From Anseranas semipalmata (Eukaryota; Chordata; Aves; Anseriformes; Anseranatidae): a stretch of DNA of 64,000 nt. Both the position numbers and the translations under genes were made by a program. The stretch covers positions 772,775 to 836,774 of the forward strand of contig VXAA01001229.1 of the NCBI GenBank assembly GCA_013399115.1, given 5' to 3'. A model generated the notes under the pieces. It had not been told where the DNA came from. It saw nothing but the letters and a program-made list of their open reading frames with translations, and searched no databases. Below, one piece after another: positions 44,401 through 57,272 of this stretch. Position 1 is the stretch's first letter. Each line of letters opens with the position of its first letter.

Positions 44401-47400
44401 ACCCTGTGCTCCTGCATGGAGTGGCAGCAGGGGAACGGTCCAGCTCCCAGCCTGGCTGCGTAGGTGGCCGCCTCTTTTCATGTGTCAGGTCAGCTGTCAC
44501 AGATATCATGTGCAAAAAACAACCTCACTTTGTAAGACAAGAAATTTCAGAGGATGTTAAGCTTGGCAAAGCATTACAGAGATGCATCATGGCACAATAA
44601 GATGCTTTGGCTCCTGGTGTCTTTGCTTTCTGCACTTCCTTTCACACAGATTCCCAACACTTTTTGTTTTGGGATAGGTATTTATCACACACTTAAAGCT
44701 TGTATCCCACCTGTCAGGGCTAGCCAGTTTATCTAGACCAACAGTTCAGATGTGTGGAAGTTTCAGTGTCTGTATTGGTGTCTTGTCTTGTTCTCCTCCT
44801 GGTCCCTCAGCGTGGAATATTTCCATTCCTGATCCTCCTGTCAATGCCTACTTAGGATACAGAAAGATCATAGGAGAGAGTCCTCATTGACAAAACCCTA
44901 AGCATAGGCAGCTTTACTGGAAAGCTGGCATATTATACATGCCACAGATAACTGCGCTGCTGGGAGAGAGATAGCACAGACAATAAAATTCAAACAATGT
45001 ATGTTTGCCCAGCAGCATGTGAACTCACAGCAGGCTGCTGGAGGAAGAAGGGAGCAGCTTGTTCATGGTCAAGGCCAAAGAAGAAATGGAAGAAAATTCA
45101 GGGATGACCTACTGGCAGCTGGGGACCCTGCTAGCTAGATCTGAATTTGTGGTCTCACTTCCTCCCAGTGGCATTAGACAGAGAGCACACTACTGGAGTT
45201 GTGTCCCTTAGAGACCCTGCAGCCCTGTGGTCCCAACTGTCCTGCTACAACAGGCCATGTGCTGACCACGTGAGAATTACCTCTGACTGCTGCCTTCCAT
45301 GCTGAGTATTTTGCAAGTAAAAGGGAAGAGAAAGCGAATGGAGGTGCAAGGGGGAGCATGGACTGTCCTCAGCTGGATCATACTGTCCATAAAACAAGGG
45401 AGAAAACACTATGATCTGGTATGTGTGTCACTGAGTAGATGCTTTTAATAATAGCAATGGGGCTGCAAATCAGTTGGGCACACACACAGGTGTGCAGGGC
45501 TGCTGACAGGAGCTGCTCTGGATGCAGCAGGTGAGCCCACGTGCTGCCCTGGCTGCCTGCACCATGGGCAGCTGCCTGCACCTGGGCTCTACCCGCACGG
45601 GCTGTTGTTTTAGCAGCTGTGTCTTCCTAATCCCCCCTGGCATGTGTTCACGCTCCCTTGGCATGGCAGTGCTGGTGGCGACAGCTGCAGCTGTGCTTGG
45701 CTGGAGCAGCTGGGAGGAGAGGGAAGGGTGGCCTCCAAGAAGACTTTCTTTTCATGCTGATAAAGATCAAAGTTTTTCTCTCCATGGCTCTGCAGCAGTT
45801 CCTGGCAGGGAACTGAGTCACCCATCCCAGGGTTGAGGCAGCTGCCACGCCGATAAGGCAGGGCTGCACATGACATCAAGGGCAGGTCGCAAAAGGCGGC
45901 TTGGGACAGAGGGGCAAACTCATGGCCAGGCCAGAAGGTAAAGCTGTTGTTAAGGGTCATTTGGGTCACAGCACATGTGTCACCCAGGGGCTGGCCTGTA
46001 GGAAATGTGTGTTTGCATTGCCATTGCTTTTCCCAGCCTGTCACCCTCCTGTGTCCCAGGGTGCTATCACTATACTCCATAATCACAGCTCTGAGAAATC
46101 GCATGTATGCACCAGGACCCCACTGTGCTAGTTGGCATATGGGCACCAAACATGATCATCTTTACCCCAAAACATCTAAATACTTTGAAAAAAGAGTGAG
46201 AGGCAGCAGACACACACAGAGAGGTGTGATTAAGGAGGCGGCACTGCGGAGCAGGGCTGAAAATCTTAAGAATTGTGAAAAAAAAAATGCATGCCTCAAT
46301 AAAAAATGTTGGGCAGTGAGGATCTAGATAAAAGGCTGTGCCAAGGGGAGCATCCAACTCACAGAACTGGCAGATTCAGCAGCTAGCTAGCATTGGCTAG
46401 GGTGGGACTTGGTAGGGGAAGCCTTAAGAATCTTATCCTGTTCATTTGGAGATTATTATCATGCTGACAAGAAGATGCCAGGGTCTCAAGCTGAGACTTA
46501 AACCTGAGGAGCTGCATATGTGCCAGAAAGATAGTGGCATGTTGAAAAAACCTTCCTCCCAGCTGGGGATGTAAAACCATTACAGGCTTATTTGCATCAC
46601 CGTGCAAAGAGTTTATTTGGTATGTGTTACACGCAGGGTGTCCTCCTTCTCCTAGGTCTGCGAGGCTGGTCTCCAGTGGGGAAGTAAAAATCTTTTTCCC
46701 CAGTTACAGAATGAGAAAATAAAGATTTTCCAGCGTGGCTGGGAAAACCAAACAGGAAAAGAATCAGTATAGCTGTAATGAAAACAAAAGTTTTATTTTG
46801 GGTTGACTTGACTCCAACACTTTCAACAGTTTCAACCTCGTTTTAACATTTTATTTCACATTTGAAATGAAGTGTCAAGTGATGTTGCTTAAAAAATGTT
46901 ACACTTGAATGTGCTGTTAGAACTTGTATTCCCCAGCATTTGGGGGTGATTTGTTGAGTTTGACCTGACTCCACACACCTTCTGTCACTCACCAAAGCTG
47001 ACCTTTACGGAGAAGTTTACTATGCACCATACAGATTACACCCAGCTTCACCCAGCTTTTATGAGGAGGGCTGGTCTGGTGTTGCTTGTGGTTGAGTGCA
47101 ATAGCAGGGCAGTGCAAAAGGGTGAACCGGGACTCACAGGGCTGTAAAACAGATCCACCAGCTCTACTCCTCAGCTCAGGGGAGTCAGCATCCGCTTTTT
47201 GCAGAAATGAGTAAGTATGAGTGGGATCACTGGGTCTACGCACCAGCAGCCACCCTCATAGTGGGACCTAAGTGGTGGAAAAAAGAAAACATTAGTGTGA
47301 TTTCCAACTCTTTGTAAAAGATCTCTTTCAGTATAGTCTTTAAATAATTGCATTAATAAATAAATGAAACCTTCATTGAACACAAGCCTTTAAAATCATC

Positions 47401-48624
47401 TGTAAATAAGGCCAGATTTTCCAAACTCACATTATGGCTAGCTGGCCTGATAAATCCATCAGACAATACTACAGTCATCACCACTGCAAAAAGTGTTTTT
47501 CAAAAGATAAAGCTAGTATTAGCTGCTTAGCAGCTACATGAGAAAGAAAGCTACCTCAGGTTTTCTCCCAGTACCAATTTGATGGATCGTGAGCATATAA
47601 TGATTGAAAAAAGCTCTTTTTGCAGATCAGGAGGGGATAATTAGTGGCTGAAAAAATATTTTTATGTGTTAATGCCTTTGGCAGTGCTTCATTCTCAAAT
47701 TTCTTATGAGATACATGTGTGAACGCAAAACTAAGTCAATCATAAAAATATTTAGGGCAAAATCAAACCTAAGGCCAAATGTTGCTTGCCCTCCTCCTAG
47801 AAGCAGCACCTTTTTTTCATGGCTTTCACACCAGCTGAAGTGGGCCTGAATGCAAACAGCAATATCACAAGTGAGGACAGATAATGCTAAAACATAAGCA
47901 GAAAGTGTAGGAAGAGATCAAAACTCTTCATACTGCCACTTTCAAACATGAGATGAGATCTCTATGGGGCAGATATGTGTTACTCTGTCCTTCAGAGGAG
48001 CTTCTTCCTCCATCTGGGGCACTGGATGCTGGTAGCTCTTAACACTGAGTTTTGTCTCCATCTGGAGCACAGGAGATGCTAGAGTCAGGAGGGATGTGCC
48101 CACCAACAATGTCAGCCTGAACCAGTTGCCATGCATGGATGCACATGATGAGCACGTGGCCACCTCTCCCGCAAATGTGGCCCTTGGAAGTTCCTTGGAC
48201 TGGTTGCCCTTTGCCAAAAAAGCTGGATCTCTAGAGAAATGCAGCTTTGGGTTCTTCCATTGGAGTTGCTGCTTGGAGAGGGGCATGAGAGCTGTGGACA
48301 GACCCTGCCCTTAAATGTCAGCCATGAAGCTCCTGGGACCAGTGCTTTGGGGAATACCCTTGGCTTGGCAAGGCTGGCAGCAGAGGCTCCCAGTGCCCTT
48401 CTGAGGACTAGTTTGCCCTTTCTGTATGGGCCAGTGTGGCCAGAGCCTGGTTATCTCAGTTCTACTCCACATGCAGAAGCTGAGGGCCTCTCACTGATTT
48501 GATCTCCCATCCTTAAAAGACCTTCAGTGCCTGCTTGCAGAAGCAGGAGGACGTGGAGTGCCCTTGCTTGAGGACAACACAGCCTGTTTTTTAATTCTGC
48601 CTGTGCCTAGCCCACTAGAGAACG

Positions 48625-48656
48625 TGTTTTTTTGTTTGTTTGTTTGTTTGTTTTTT
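48625..48656 (+). repeat. (GTTT)n simple repeat
   Basis: A T run followed by about five GTTT units. Confidence 0.9.
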
Positions 48657-49523
48657 ACGCAAGAGTATTATTTTTTTCTGTTTTTAAGCCACGTTGCAGC
48701 TACGAATCCCCCTCCATCCCTATTAGCTCTAACAAACAGAGCAAGATGGGCTTCTGGGAGGAATTCCTTTCTGGAGCTGCTGCTGAGAAACACTTTTTAT
48801 GAGCTGTTTACTGTCCTTTTCCAGTAAATGACTCTTTTTTATAGAGCATGTTGGTCAAAACCTGCAGACTATTGTCAGGCTGGAATGTGAAATGCCAGGA
48901 CAGCGTCCATTTAATAGCTACTGTGATGGAAGTTATGGGAGTGCAGAAGACAAGGTTCCTGCTCACCCATCTTAATTGGCAGAAATGCTCTTCAAAGCCA
49001 GTGAGATCAAATATCAATGCAAAACACGTTTGTTATGAATTCATAAAGATTTGCCTGTCCAAATGAATTTTTAGCCTTAAGCAGCTTCTTCATTGCTGAG
49101 CACTCTCCCTCACATAGGACAAGGCACAATCCTGCTGTTTTGCGACACAGGAGCTTTTCATGAACTCCTTGCACAGACTGTCCTGAGGCTGCATGCTCCT
49201 CAGAGGACGTGTTGAAATACTGTCTGAAGGACTGGGCTTGCTCTCAGACCTGGCGACTGTTTTTGTAGAAAGGTTTTATATTTCCTAAGGTGGTTGTCAT
49301 CACAGTAGAGCTGTTCGTTTGTCCTCATCTCCTCTTGCCTAGGAAACTTTAAACATTAGCTACAGCCTACTGGCTGAGGAGGAGACATATGGAAAAGACT
49401 TTCTGCACTATTGGAAACAAGTGTGGTAATGACTGCGGAATACAGACCTGAGGGGAAATGAGCTGGGCTCTTGCCATGTGAAGGACAATCATTTTACAAC
49501 ACAGAAATACAATTTTCTTGTTC

Positions 49524-49540
49524 TTTTTTTTTTTTTTTTT
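49524..49540 (+). repeat. Poly-T tract
   Basis: Seventeen T residues. Confidence 0.9.
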
Positions 49541-51130
49541 GAAGAAAATATGCCTTGTTTTTAAAATTAAGCTTCCAGGAGTTTTGATGCTGATTAGTCA
49601 CCATTCCAAATGAGGTATTTAGAGGGTTACCTACCTGCAGCCTAATGCAAATGATTTCAGCAGGTGACAGCCACATACTGCAGTGACCCAGCTACCTAAT
49701 AACCTTGCCTGGAGTCAGGCACCAAGAGAAAAATTCTTTTTAACAAGTCCAGATCAGCAAAAAATAGAACAGCAAAGGCTAAGCACAGGGAGAACAGTGT
49801 TGGGGTCAGGAAGGAGAAAGCTTTGCTGCCAGCTGGATCCAGCACTCTGCATGCTGCTGCCCTCAGGAGAGATCCATGCTGCTGTGCAGTGAGGACAGAG
49901 CTGAGCACCACTTATGGGGCCATGGTGGAGGCTAAACCCATTGCACCCACATCCTGCAGCTGCTCCATGCACTGCTGCTGCACCCTGTGTGTTGCTTGGG
50001 GTCCTGTGCAGGTGATAAAGGAGAGAAACAGCCTGACTGGAAGTAAGAGGTACTTTTTTCTGCGGAAAACAGGAACTGCAGTCCAAGGAAATAGGCCTGG
50101 AAGGGCCTTGGAGAAGACAGTTACTCTGTCCCATGACTCACAGCAGGATCACTTCATCCCCAACCACCCCAGACTGGTTTTTGTTAGCCTTATCCCTACA
50201 GTTCCTCATGCTCTTCCAGTCCATCGCAATCAGTTTCTCTGCTCTCTGCCCCATCCTGCACATCAATTACCACAAAAGTCGCATTATTTACAGCCAGCTC
50301 TCTCTTTATCTACTGTGACCATAGCAATAATGCTTAGAGAATGCAAAGCACTGATATGTAAATGTTGGCTGATGCACCAGCACCCACCCCACCTGTACGC
50401 CTATGAGAGCATCCCTGCTTTCTTGCCGTGCTGGGATGCTGCAAGCTCAGCTCTGCAGACCTGCCTATGTGGTGCTGCTCATTGGCATGCTTAGTGCTGT
50501 CTTGAAGCAATGCAAACCTGCGACATCAGGGTGCTCGGCCCAGTTGCTACTCCATGAGACACAAGAGGAGGCAACAAAGTCTTGCAGTTACTAGATCTGC
50601 AGGAGAAACTGCTCCACTCAGTCTGTCCCAGGCACTGCCTTGGGTTTCCTGCATGCTGAACCCAGCTGGAGCAACACGGGTGTTTGGTCTGGCAGGTGTG
50701 GTGCAGCCCGGCCTTGGAGCTGGGGACAGCCACCTCCTGCCAAAGCCTGGCACGTGGGGTGGCCACGGCAGAGCCCCAGTCCCCTCCTGTGTTTAGGGCA
50801 TGGCCCAGGCAGAATGTCTCCTGCACCCCCGGCTGCTCCAGTGCACCTGGGGCAGCTCCTGTAACCAAGTTGGAGGGGTGCAAAACTGCAAAGCACTTCT
50901 GTGCCAGGCAGTGCAAAGGAGCCGAGTGTGTCACAGTTAGAATTCGGCACTCATACTGCTGTGGTTTATACACAGCGCCTGTGCAAATACACATATGGCT
51001 GGATAGAGAGATATACATTGAAGGATAAGGGTTTTTTTTTTCCTCCCTTTGGTAAATATCCTTATCCAAAATCAGCTAGTGGGAATTCTGTGAGTCTTAT
51101 CTTGTTCTGCAATTTTCTTGCTTTACACAG

Positions 51131-51294
51131 TCACTAATAATTCCCTATTTATTAACACTGGCACATATCCACACCGTCTCCCAAGCCTGGGCTTGCAGGA
51201 ATGTAGACAGCCCTGCTCTGCTTCCGCTCACCCTGGATTTTGGAGGCTGTGGGATTGACGTGTTTTGTAGAGGACAGGGGAACTTTGTGCCAGT
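51131..51294 (+). other. Candidate exon with an open frame
   Basis: 164 nt between a strong acceptor (CAATTTTCTTGCTTTACACAG) and a strong donor (CCAGT|GTAAGT). One frame is open across the whole segment (54 codons, starting SLIIPYLLTL and ending GNFVPV before the donor). It resembles no family I know. It may be an lncRNA exon, a coding exon of an unknown transcript, or chance. Confidence 0.25.
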
Positions 51295-54200
51295 GTAAGT
51301 AATGTGGAGGAGGAAGCAAGAGGTAGAGGGGCAAATAAAATAATAAAAGTGAGAAGAACGTTCAAAGAAAAGGAGAATACAATATTCACTAATGTGCTGT
51401 GGATTAGAGAGAAAAAAAAATCCAAATTGGCTACAAGCAAATGGGGAAATATTAGCAACACCAGAAATGGTCAGAGTTCTTGAGAGGCGAAAACACTTCC
51501 TCAGTGGTCAAGCACAGCCTCCATTTCTTATCCACAGTAGATTAATGTTATTCATCAGCTGCCACACAGTTCTTTTGTACCACATTTTAACTTCAGCCAA
51601 AGTAAGGCAGAGTGGCAAGAAAGAGGAAATCAAGACCATCGCTGGCAGGCCTGGCAGGCATGGAAGCCAGTGCTGTGCACACAGGAGTCCTCTTTGGAGG
51701 CCCTCTCCCTCTCCACTTTCTGGCTCATCCCATCTGAAGCCTCATTACACTGTGCAGAATTGCCTGCATCAACAAGTTTTTATTACCTGCCTCCAGTCTT
51801 GTCACAGTGCAGAACCAACTGCATGAAATACCGACATGCTATTGGACCCAGCATGCCAAACCACCAGGCTTCTCCCCAATCAAACCCTTCCTAAAAATTC
51901 ATTCCAGGGTGATGTTGTCCAACTCCAAGCATGTTGCCAGGATTTGATAATAAGAAGCTGCACATGGAACATCAGGCCACATTAATAACCAGGTTAGTGC
52001 CTGCAAAATTGTCAACCTAGATAAATGACCAGAATGACTGAATGTCAGCTGCATGTGCAGTGACTGTGTTTTCCACAGTTTGCAGCTAACTGATTCTTCT
52101 GCCCAAAACTACATATATCTGACCTTCTGCAGCTGGTGCTCTCTGGAAGAGTGACTAACTTTGGAGACAATTTTTTTGTTCCTTACCTAGGAGAAAGAGA
52201 GTGGGGATTCAGTAGCTTCTGAAAGTCTGGTCTTGTTCGGTTGATAAATTAAGTAAAGAGAAGAGACAAAAAACAATTCTCATTTCCATGCTGCAGAAGT
52301 TTTTTTTTTTTTCCTTTGGTCCACAACAATGAAGGAGGGAAGTTCACCCTGTTGATAGGAACTACAAATAAAGGCTCAACTCACCCACTCTCCTGCAGGC
52401 TTCAAAGGTCAATGAGTCCCCTGGAAGCTCAGTCCATAAAAACTAGTAGTTAGGGGTTGTGCAAATACTTAACATGAATAACTCTGGCTTGCCACTGCTG
52501 GGTTGGAGATGCAGAGCTCTCTTTATGCTGGATGGGTAATCACTGAAAAACTCCCCTTAACAGGAAAGGCACAATTTCAAACAAATAAAACCTATACTGC
52601 AGAACAGAGACATCATGAAACCTCTGGGCAATCCCTTTGCCAAAGCGTGAGTTTGCCTCACAACAAAATAAACAGGAGGCACTGCTGGTTTCACAACAAG
52701 GTCCAGAGTCCCGTGACGTGATCAGTTATCTGGCAGTCGGGATGGTGAGAGGGAAGGCAGCTGGCAGCAGTGTGCCTGCAGCCTGGCACGCTGATAACTG
52801 CAGTGGGTGATCTGCCTTCTCTTGAGAATCTCACAGACTTCATTTGACTTCGAATATGGATTCCTTGCATGGGCCAGGCTTTCTGGATAGACTTACTGAT
52901 ATTTATTTCCCCGAAGTTGTTTTTAAGTAAGGAAGTGCACAGAATTATTTGAGTAAATGTTTCTAGCAGGGGGTAATTCAGTTTGCTGTAGCTCCAAAAT
53001 ATTACACAGATTTCAATCTGCTTTCTTGCAATAGAGAAAAAATATTTCCAGCTAATTAATCTATTCATAGCACCACTCAGTTGTTCCCCTTGATTGATGA
53101 CAAGTATTTTTGACATTAATATCCTGGTTCTTAGATTCTGTTAATGTTGTGGATAAGTATTTGCAGAAAACAAAACAAAGATCTAGTTGAGAACAGATGC
53201 CCTAATTCTAATGGAAGAACTTAACACCAGCTCCTTTAAAGCCCGTTTCTTTAAAGCCCACTTCTGATGTGGGCTCACCACTCCCCCCGTATGTTTTGCA
53301 GTTTCTCTGTGTCTTTGGCATACCCTGCAGCAGAGACACAAGTTTTTAATTACCCTGTCAGGCTTTCTTCCCTTCTTCCTGATTGTTGCCACCCCTCAGT
53401 TATTGTCTATGATGATCTTGATCTTAAAAAAAGGAGCTAGCTTATGCATGGAATATCAGGCATTTTTGCAAAGATACACACCATTCGATGTTTGACACCA
53501 TCTCTTCAGACTGTATTGTTTCTTCCATGCCGTTTCCAAAAAGCACCATCTCCTATAAACTAAATACAAATAAATAATACTAAATAAAAATGTTTTTTCT
53601 TGTGAATGATATTGGCAGGAGCTCTCAGTCTGGAAGGAGTTAGATTTGCCACTGAAAAGACAAGCATTATTTATCCTCATAGTCCCTTTATAACTTTTTG
53701 AGTGTTGTCTCGCTAAGACAGTCACACACAAATTATATGCTAAAGGTACATATTATTCAATAATTCAGCCAAGAGCAAAGATGTAACTTCTATACTTCAG
53801 AAAAGCAGTACAGGAAATTTATTACTAAGCTGCTATTACTAACTTACTTCTGTAGGCACAAAGTCACACTGACATCAGTCTGACAGTGGCAAAGCCTCTT
53901 AAGGGCTGGTGCAGCTTCCACGGGAGTCAATGGCAAAGCTGTGCTGGAGGCGGAGTCAGCCCTTCACCTGTCTGGTGATTATTACTACAATAAACTGCAT
54001 TTATAGAAATTCATATCCCTACAGCTAAAAATGTTCAATACAAAACTCCACTAGGCAATCCTTCTACCATGGCTTTATAGCCAGGGCATTTTCTGATATC
54101 TGTTAATTTCACAATACTCTGCTGAAGCACTGTATAAAAGCATCTTCAAAAAATATGGCCTATTGCCTTCCTTTTAACTTCCTGTATGTTATTAGTTTGT

Positions 54201-56750
54201 AAATTCAACATTTTATAAGTGCATATTCAAAAATATTTCACTACAACTTCATTTAGAAGTCATATCAAATGAAACTACCCCATGGCTTGTCAGGTTTGAA
54301 ACACCTGTTGTCTGTTTGGCCCTAACCTCTCTGTTCATGCGTCCCATTGTGCAGAATGTCCCACTGTATCAACAGTGCTCCTTGTCATTGTCTAAATAGC
54401 AACCTTTTGAAAGAGCTTGTAAAAATGTCCCAAGCATCATTTCAGACAGTGGCCAACACTGATATTCCAGACCCACCCCATGCTTCAGTCTCCACTTAAA
54501 ATATCCACGTGACTTCATAAGGGCACTGGCTTTCCCCTGTGACCTTTGCTAAAATTTCACCTTTCCTCACCCAGCTATTTCACCCCTGGATGTACTGAAA
54601 TAAGAATTCAACTGTGTGCTGTCAGGTGCTTTGAGAAAGTTTGTTCGTTGTTTCACAAAGCAGTAATTGCTGAGCCTTGTGTTTATTTTTGGCAGGGAAG
54701 GGAAGCTAGTATCTGCGTTAATGAGTGCTTTTAACCATAAATAATCACCTAAGAATGTGCTTTTTTGTTTTTGTTTTTGGAAAAAAGACATTCACTAGTT
54801 ATGTATAAATGAATCTCCACTGGACACATCTTGGCATCTCACTCAGAATATAGGAATTACATTGAGTATGCAATAAAAATCATAAACTGAGCATGATGAC
54901 TGTATCAGGATACTAAGCGGTGTAGCTGAATGAATGGATTTGCCTGTTATAGCTAAACTTGCTTTGTATGTGAAGACATGGGGAAATCCTAATAAAGAGG
55001 CAACTAGTAAATGTTCAATATGTTTAATACACTACTCCCTCATTTGGAGAACAAAGAGATGCCTGTTTCATACTACTGGTTTGGACAAAAGCAGGGCACA
55101 GAAACGTGTAATCTGCATTTTCTGAATAGTCAAGATCTACAAAGATGATTTCATGTCTCTAGCTCTTTTATGTTGGCATGCTATCAAAATCTGACCAAAA
55201 AAATCTGAAGTGTATTTTTTGCCAAAATTCATAACCAGAATCAAAAATATACACAGTTCTGTTGTGTTGATAATGCAATGTGAAGCATTAGCCTAATATG
55301 AACACAGGACTCCCACCATAGAGTGTAAAATAGAACTAATCCTTTAAACTGGTATAAAATTACTACTCCTATCTCCTGAGAGCTAGTCTAATAAACTGAT
55401 GAATATGTAAGAGTTTCTGGCATCCAATGAGAAATTCAGATGTACAAAGAGAGTAAAAAGACAAGAGAAAGAGAGTCTGATTCTTCTCAGGAAGCTGCTC
55501 CTGCTAATGTGAAGTGGAAACTCCCACTGTGAACCATGTCGCTTCCATCATGTGGAACCACTCTGTGAGACCTTTTCATTTTGTAGGTTTGGAAAATTAA
55601 CTGCAAAACAGTTTTTCCTGATGGTTTTGACAATGAAATGTGTTTTCCTTTATTCTGTAATGATCAGACTGACAGTCGTTCTGTAAATAATTCATAGAAA
55701 GACTCATAATGTGTGACTATGCATTTCAGATCTGGAAATGTGCACTTGTAACATTGGTAACATACATAAGTATTCATTACAATGGATTTTATTGGGCAGT
55801 TCTAGCTAAATATGTCCTGCATTTATTTAACTTTTAAATAGAAGAGAGAGAATGGTCTAATGTTGGTGTGTACCATATCTAATTATAGTTTGTTAGGTAA
55901 CTGTCGCCTTTCTGCAAGTTTAATTTTCTCACAGTGGCGGAAAATAATAAAACACAAAAAAATGGGACGTGCTATTGCTTTATAAGAAACCTAGCACCTT
56001 GCATTAATGTTCCTGCTCTATGTCTGAATTTATTACTTTGTGCTGTTCTCACCTCCGGGCACAGACACAGCTTGTTTTTCTGACCTGAAAAGGGTCTTGT
56101 GTGCCTGAAAGCCTATCTGCTTTTCTCCTAAAACCAGAAGAAGGCATTCAAACCTCAACCTATGTTTTCTGCTGGGCCACATGGAGGTGACTGTGTTGGG
56201 CCAGTGGCACACCACGCTGAGAAGTGTGAGCTCCTTCATTTGGGAAACAGCTTTCTGTCCCAACTCTGCAATACATCCCTGGACCCCTGGCTCCTTCTCT
56301 CTGTTCACCTCCTTCCTCCCAAAGAAGGTTTTTGCTTTTTCTTTCTTAGTTCAAGGCTCCTCTTTTGAATTGACTTCTGTTCTCTGCCACTTCTATGCAA
56401 AAGCGTCCCTAAGGCCCTTGGCTTCCTGAGCCCTTTTAGCAATTTTCGGTGTGAATGCCTGTGCAGCAGACATAGAAATTAGGACAGATATGAGGCCACC
56501 TATCCCAAATCGGACAGCGGGAGGCAGGGTGGGGAAGGGCTGTGGCGATGCCCCTGCCCTGGAGCACAGATCACAGGGTGCAAGGACCCAGGCACCACCA
56601 CTTCTTGTGGGAGCCAGGCTCAGGGTTGTCCTCTGGTGTGCCCACCTGCACCAGCATCCCCTGGGCATCCTCAGCACCCCCCAGGGGCTTGCTCCCGGGC
56701 AGAAAAGGTGAGATTGTAAGGGGAGCCCTGAGCTGTCCGCAAACGGGAGG
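51295..56750. other. AT-rich intergenic stretch upstream of the right CpG island
   Basis: About 5.5 kb, mostly AT-rich, with few open frames. No gene, RNA or mobile element recognised. From about 56.4 kb the GC content rises toward the island. Confidence 0.6.
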
Positions 56751-56970
56751 AGGGATGCGAGCACAAGAGGAAGCCAGGACGCCTGTAGGCAAAAGGGATG
56801 CCAGCTTGAAGGGGAGCAGAGATGCATACAGGGGAAGAATGAGGAAAGCTTGCAGGACCGGGGGAACGCGTGCATGGGAGCGGGGATTCGTGGGGACACT
56901 TGAGGGGCAGTAGCAGGGATGCTCGCAGGACTCGAGGGACGCACGCAGGGCAAGGCAGGGCAAGGCAGGG
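56751..56970 (+). repeat. Degenerate G-rich minisatellite, period about 22 bases
   Basis: A GGGAYGC core followed by GCAGG or GAGGA recurs irregularly, with core positions near 56755, 56779, 56798, 56822, 56850, 56866, 56919 and 56939. Most intervals are 19-24 bases. It ends in GGGCAAGGCA duplications (about 56948-56970). The periodicity keeps a long minus-strand frame open, which I regard as an artefact. Confidence 0.45.
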
Positions 56971-57067
56971 GGCGCGCCCCGGCGGGGCCGCAGCTCCTCC
57001 CCGCCCTGACTGACTCTCCCGCCGCCTAATCGCCGTGCCGGGCCGCCGTGATGTGCAGGCGCCCGGC

Positions 57068-57085
57068 CCAATCCAACGGGGGCGG
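57068..57085 (+). promoter_or_regulatory. CCAAT box and GC box
   Basis: CCAAT at 57068-57072, then GGGGGCGGCGGGG from 57078, containing an Sp1-type GGGGCGG (57079-57085). Known NF-Y and Sp1 site types, here together in a CpG island. Actual binding is inference. Confidence 0.45.
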
Positions 57086-57123
57086 CGGGGCCGGGGAGCG
57101 CCGAGCGCGGGCAGCGGGGCTGA

Positions 57124-57150
57124 GGCACGGCACGGCACGGCACGGCACGG
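57124..57150 (+). repeat. (GGCAC)5 pentanucleotide repeat in the CpG island
   Basis: Five GGCAC units, then imperfect copies up to the gap. On the far side of the gap (TCCCG)n-like units follow. The gap thus sits in a GC-rich simple-repeat zone. Confidence 0.9.
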
Positions 57151-57183
57151 GGCAGGACAGCGCGGAGCGGCGCGGCACGGCTC

Positions 57184-57272
57184 NNNNNNNNNNNNNNNNN
57201 NNNNNNNNNNNNNNNNNNNNNNNNNNNNNNNNNNNNNNNNNNNNNNNNNNNNNNNNNNNNNNNNNNNNNNNN
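57184..57272. other. Assembly gap (89 N) inside the CpG island
   Basis: Eighty-nine N flanked by GC-rich short repeats, a typical sequencing dropout in an avian GC-rich promoter. It probably hides part of a first exon or core promoter. Confidence 0.98.

Larger units (their letters stand above)
41423..51130. other. Intergenic stretch, no gene recognised
   Basis: About 9.7 kb. It contains a short imperfect repeat of ATGCCC/ATCCCC-like units at about 44339-44405, a (GTTT)n tract (48625-48656) and a T homopolymer (49524-49540). The longest frames (44079-44600, 45610-46149, 49823-50494) overlap opposing frames and look fortuitous. Confidence 0.6.

Noticed and set aside
49823..50494. 223-codon + strand open frame
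   Set aside because: Opposed by similarly long minus-strand frames, Cys/His/Pro composition typical of noncoding GC-rich DNA, and no domain recognised.
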